DNA of 64,000 nt, taken from positions 72,249-136,248 of the forward strand of contig LFRW01000035.1 in NCBI GenBank assembly GCA_001512965.1. Direction: 5' to 3'. The notes under the pieces were generated by a model. That model saw nothing but the letters and a program-made list of their open reading frames with translations. It searched no databases and was not told the origin of the DNA. Positions 60,173-64,000 of this stretch are shown one piece after another. Source of the DNA: Methanomicrobia archaeon DTU008 (GTDB lineage: Archaea; Thermoplasmatota; Thermoplasmata; Methanomassiliicoccales; Methanomassiliicoccaceae). The position numbers and the translations under genes were made by a program. Each line of letters opens with the position of its first letter. The first letter of the stretch is position 1.

Positions 60173-61273
60173 TCATATCTCGATGAGCTTGTACGTCCTA
60201 GAACCAAGCCCCAGCTCTTCCGCATACCTCAGCTGGGCTGTCCAATCCATGTCCACCAGGGCCCGGATCTTGTCCTCGCCTGGGGCCAGATTATGACCGA
60301 GTGCGGTCCCCTCCAGTCCCTTACTGTTGTTGAAGAGGTCAGCGGCGGCCTGGTCTATTGCCACCGGGTCCAGGGATGCCAGTATGCCGACGTCGGGCAC
60401 GACGGGCCTATCCGACCAACCGGGGCAATCGCAATGAGGCGTAACATCAACGACGAACGTCATGTAGCCGACCCGTCCCTCCTTGCCCTTCAGGATCCCA
60501 TAGCAATATTCCACAATCTTCTCTTGTATCTCGATGAGGCTCTGAGGGTCCTCGGGTCCGATGGCATCGCTAGGACAGGCCACCCAGCACTCCCCGCAAC
60601 CGATGCATCTGACCGAATCGATGCTGGCCTTGCCCCTCACGTCGATGGCGGACCTGGGACAGGAGCGGGCACAGGTTCCGCAGCCGGTGCAGACCTCCTC
60701 GTCGACGGCCGGATGCGCCAGCTTGTGCATCTCCAGCTTGCCGGCGCGCGATCCGAACCCCATCCCTAGGTTCTTGAGCGCTCCGCCGAAGCCGGTCATC
60801 AGATGCCCCTTGAAGTGGGAGACCACCATTATGGAGGATGCGTGATATGCCGCCGTACCGAACTTCACCGTGCGGCAATGCTTCAGGCCGACCTCGACCT
60901 CCACCTCGTCCTTGCCCAGCAGACCGTCGGCGATGATGACCGGAGCATCGACGACCGGATATGTGAAGCCGTGGCGCACCGCCGCGTTCAGATGGTCGAC
61001 CGCATTGCTCCTACCGCCAAGATACAGGGTGTTGGAATCGGTGAGGAACGGTTTGCCGCCATCCTTGCGGATCATGTCCACCACTGCGCTGACGAACTGC
61101 GGCCGAAGGAACGTCGTGTTTCCTGGCTCTCCGAGGTGCGTCTTCACCGCCACCAGGTCTCCTTTCGTGAAGGTGCTGCCCAACCGCGCCTTCTCGAACA
61201 GGCGATGGATCTTCGACGGTATGTTCTCCGTTTGGCGGTCTGCCCGCAGGCCGGCGAAGTACACTTCGGACAT
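60173..61273 (-). CDS. DUF362-domain protein with two 4Fe-4S motifs
   Basis: VAVKTHLGEPGNTTFLRP; CTGCGTCARSCP and CIGCGECWVACP. Confidence 0.9.
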   Translation of the reverse strand: MSEVYFAGLRADRQTENIPSKIHRLFEKARLGSTFTKGDLVAVKTHLGEPGNTTFLRPQFVSAVVDMIRKDGGKPFLTDSNTLYLGGRSNAVDHLNAAVRHGFTYPVVDAPVIIADGLLGKDEVEVEVGLKHCRTVKFGTAAYHASSIMVVSHFKGHLMTGFGGALKNLGMGFGSRAGKLEMHKLAHPAVDEEVCTGCGTCARSCPRSAIDVRGKASIDSVRCIGCGECWVACPSDAIGPEDPQSLIEIQEKIVEYCYGILKGKEGRVGYMTFVVDVTPHCDCPGWSDRPVVPDVGILASLDPVAIDQAAADLFNNSKGLEGTALGHNLAPGEDKIRALVDMDWTAQLRYAEELGLGSRTYKLIEI

Positions 61274-61368
61274 TATATCGCCCTAATATCATGCCGGCTG
61301 CAGATGAATCTTACCCATTCGCCGCAGACCGCGATACTCATATATACGCACATCAAAATCGAGCGGCA

Positions 61369-62019
61369 ATGATCTGCGGAGCGGACGAGGCCGGTCGCGG
61401 CCCTGTGATCGGCCCATTGGTCGTCGCGGCAGTGATGGTCGAGGACGACCTCTCCCTCCGTGAATTGAAGGTCAAGGATTCCAAGCTTCTCGCTCCTGCA
61501 AGGAGGGAGGAGCTGTACGAGCACATCATGGCAATCGCCAGGGTGGAGATCTCCGTGGCATCGCCGGAAGAGATCGATGCTCGAGGCGAAAGCTCCCTGA
61601 ACGAGCTGGAGGTGCAGCACTTCGCAGCCGTCATCGACAGGCTCGCACCCCAAAAGGTATTCATCGACGCTGCCGACGTGGTCGCAGAGAGGTTTGGGAG
61701 GGAGATACTATCGCTGCTGCACTGCCAACCCGACCTGGTAAGTTGCCATCGGGCCGACGTCCTCTATCCGGTGGTATCGGCGGCCTCCATCATCGCCAAG
61801 GTGGTGCGTGACCGAACGATCCGCTCGATAGAGGAGGAGCTTGGCGAGCCCGTTGGCTCTGGATATCCCACCGACCCCGTTACCATGGCCTTCCTGGAGC
61901 GCTGGACGAAGAGAAACGGCGACCTTCCGCCCCATACCAGACGCTCCTGGACGACTGCCAGGAAAATGTATTCAAGATGCAAGACATCAACATTAGACCA
62001 ATGGATGGAAATACCATGA
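61369..62019 (+). CDS. rnhB: ribonuclease HII
   Basis: MICGADEAGRGPVIGPLVVAAVMV; SIIAKVVRDR; GSGYPTDP. Confidence 0.94.
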   Translation: MICGADEAGRGPVIGPLVVAAVMVEDDLSLRELKVKDSKLLAPARREELYEHIMAIARVEISVASPEEIDARGESSLNELEVQHFAAVIDRLAPQKVFIDAADVVAERFGREILSLLHCQPDLVSCHRADVLYPVVSAASIIAKVVRDRTIRSIEEELGEPVGSGYPTDPVTMAFLERWTKRNGDLPPHTRRSWTTARKMYSRCKTSTLDQWMEIP

Positions 62020-62348
62020 CAGTCGAACCTCTCCTGCGGGACCTGATAGACAAGTTCAACGTGAAGGCCGATAATGATGAAGCGCTCCGTTCCGAGCTGG
62101 AGGGGATGGACAAGAAGGTCCTCATAGACCTCGGCAGTGAGGTATACAACTTTCACTTGCATGACGGCAAGGCCCATGATTTCAAGGAAGGCCGCCTGGA
62201 GGATGCCGATCTGACCTTGTTGTCCGACCCGGAGACATTCCAGGGGATAATTGAAGGGAAGATCAAGCCGATGAAGGCCTTTGCACTGAGAAAGGTCAGG
62301 GTGAAGGGCGACATCAGTGATGTTCTAAAATTGAGGAAACTGTTCTAG
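62016..62348 (+). CDS. SCP2 sterol-binding-domain protein
   Basis: DLGSEVYNFHLHDGKAHDFKEGRLEDADLTLLSDPETFQGIIEGKIKPMKAFALRKVRVKGDISDVLKLRKL; overlaps rnhB stop. Confidence 0.85.
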   Translation: MTVEPLLRDLIDKFNVKADNDEALRSELEGMDKKVLIDLGSEVYNFHLHDGKAHDFKEGRLEDADLTLLSDPETFQGIIEGKIKPMKAFALRKVRVKGDISDVLKLRKLF

Positions 62349-62402
62349 GCGCGCTCAGGGCCATCGATGCATGCTTGGCATGCCTGTGCCGCGGATGCGC
62401 GA

Positions 62403-63041
62403 TCAGTTCATCCTCTTCTTCAGGAAATAGGTCTCGGCCAGTTTGCGCTGTGCGTTCTGCAGCGTCTCATACAGCGTCGATTGGCTTATCCCTAGCCTCT
62501 TCGCCAGCTCCCTGCCCGTCACCCCGCGCGGATAATCATAGTACCCCATTTCGAGCGCCTTCTCGAGGATCATCTCCTGCCGCTTGGTCAACAGGTTGAA
62601 GTCACCGATCTGTCGCTTCCTCTGCAGGGAGACCTTGCTCCCCGCCTCCCGGAGATCATCCACCAGATCTCTCAGGACCGCCTCGTCGGTGGCAAGAAGC
62701 CGCCATTCCACTGCCCCTTGCTTCACCGTCCTCGCTCCGATGACGTATATGTTCGTCCTCTGGAGGGCCTGCCCCATCAGCCACTTGTTCACGGTGATAC
62801 TGCCTAATATCGCGTCCTCCCGCTCCTCGGATATGACGAGCTCGGAGGTGTCGGGATGACGCGCGATCTCCTTCAACACGGCCTCTTTCGTGGTGCCTTC
62901 CAGCCGAAACTCCACCAGGCTGCTGATGGTGCCGTCCTGTCCCATCGCACTCTCCACGATGCGGATGGGGACGCTGAGCTTCTTGGATATGTCGATGGCC
63001 CAGCTCTCCAGAGGCTTTACCCTGATGGTCGCTTCCAGCAT
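62403..63041 (-). CDS. bacterio-opsin activator-like HTH_10 transcriptional regulator
   Basis: C-terminal LTKRQEMILEKALEMGYYDYPRGVTGRELAKRLGISQSTLYETLQNAQRKL. Confidence 0.88.
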   Translation of the reverse strand: MLEATIRVKPLESWAIDISKKLSVPIRIVESAMGQDGTISSLVEFRLEGTTKEAVLKEIARHPDTSELVISEEREDAILGSITVNKWLMGQALQRTNIYVIGARTVKQGAVEWRLLATDEAVLRDLVDDLREAGSKVSLQRKRQIGDFNLLTKRQEMILEKALEMGYYDYPRGVTGRELAKRLGISQSTLYETLQNAQRKLAETYFLKKRMN

Positions 63042-63169
63042 TTCAATGACCCGTTATTCGGACCTAACGATTGGCGACATCATTTGAAAACTTACTGGTC
63101 GTTATCGCCAAGTCAAATTAAAAAGTGTAAGAGGTTTGGGAAGAAACACTCGCTCACGCGGCAAGGCCA

Positions 63170-64000
63170 TCAGGCGGTACTGTTGGCCTCTGCAGCCTTG
63201 CCCGCGGCGATCCACTCGTCGACCCTCTCGCGGTTGGCATCGATCCACTTCTGGGCCGCTTCCCTCTCGTCCATCCCCTCCGCGAAGATGTCTCGCATCA
63301 CAGATTGACAGTCCTCCTGGGTCCAGTTGAACGCCTTGATTATCGCATAGGCGCCTGGGTGCTCATCGGCGAATCCTTTGCGGGTGATGGTCTCCACGAC
63401 CTCCACTCCCCCATAGCACTCCTCGGGATCCTCCAGATACTCCATCTCCCACTCGGAGAACGCCCAGTGGGGCGACCACAGGGTCACGGCGATCCACTCG
63501 CCCTTGCCATACGCGCTCTTCAGCTCTGCGAGCATGCCCGCACTGCTGCTGGTCTGAAGGGTGTATCCGTCGAGACCGTATTCCTCGATCGCCCTCTCGG
63601 TGGCCATCACGACGCCGGCACCGGGCTCGATCCCGACTATGCGTCCATCGAATTCGGAGACGTGCTCTCTCAGGTCGGCTATGCTCTGCACGCCCGCGTC
63701 ATAGACATATTTCGGCACCGCCATGCCGATCTTGCAATCCTCCAGGTTTACACCGACACGGTCAATCTTGTCGCCATACTTGTCAATGTAGCTGGCATGG
63801 GTGATCGGCAACCATGCGGAGGTGGTGAAGTCCAAGGTTCCCTGGGATAGTCCCTGATATAGTGGACCTGCATCCACTGGGACCATCTCTACCTTGTATC
63901 CCGCCTCCTCCAGGATGAGGGTGAGAACGTTCGTGCTCGCCACTTCTCCATCCCAGGTGACGTATCCGAATCTCAGCTCATCTTCGCCGGCGTCGCCGCC
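63170..64000 (-). CDS. glycine betaine/proline ABC transporter substrate-binding protein (5' end outside window)
   Basis: LRFGYVTWDGEVASTNVLTLILEEAGYKVEMVPVDAGPLYQGLSQGTLDFTTSAWLP; GIEPGAGVVMATERAIEEYGLDGYTLQTSSSAGMLAEL. Confidence 0.92.
   Translation of the reverse strand, partial: GGDAGEDELRFGYVTWDGEVASTNVLTLILEEAGYKVEMVPVDAGPLYQGLSQGTLDFTTSAWLPITHASYIDKYGDKIDRVGVNLEDCKIGMAVPKYVYDAGVQSIADLREHVSEFDGRIVGIEPGAGVVMATERAIEEYGLDGYTLQTSSSAGMLAELKSAYGKGEWIAVTLWSPHWAFSEWEMEYLEDPEECYGGVEVVETITRKGFADEHPGAYAIIKAFNWTQEDCQSVMRDIFAEGMDEREAAQKWIDANRERVDEWIAAGKAAEANSTA

Overview
The window is about 64 kb of GC-rich archaeal chromosome. Gene content (topoisomerase VI A/B, class I LysRS, DRG-family GTPase, NAC, MptA, Sec61-beta, TATA/BRE-like promoters) suggests a euryarchaeal/Thermoplasmatota (Methanomassiliicoccales-like) lineage; this placement is inference. 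Most of it is housekeeping: a Hom/ACT/CimA and CysK/MetY/MetX amino-acid block, LysRS, an extended feo operon, topo VI, HisRS, RNase HI/PanD, a corrinoid/siderophore-type ABC operon, PEP synthase, porCDAB, GlnA with a divergent NitT/TauT-type ABC transporter, a bacterial-type AspRS beside gatCAB, a REC-PAS-kinase, MptA, RNase HII and a glycine-betaine binding protein. Three tRNAs are present (Ser-GGA, Glu-CTC, Asp-GTC). I see no rRNA, CRISPR array, prophage or transposon. The most interesting signals are non-coding or regulatory: (i) a candidate small RNA (about 28391-28473, minus) with an archaeal promoter and a loop carrying two CCUCC anti-SD-like motifs; (ii) paired ATGATGATG leader elements upstream of cysK and metY, in short ORFs whose stops overlap the downstream start codons, one interrupted by TGA and a strong hairpin; (iii) a mutually exclusive stem element after the DUF1847 gene; (iv) several inverted or direct-repeat operator candidates (feo, TPR gene, glnA/ABC, BtuF-type operon).
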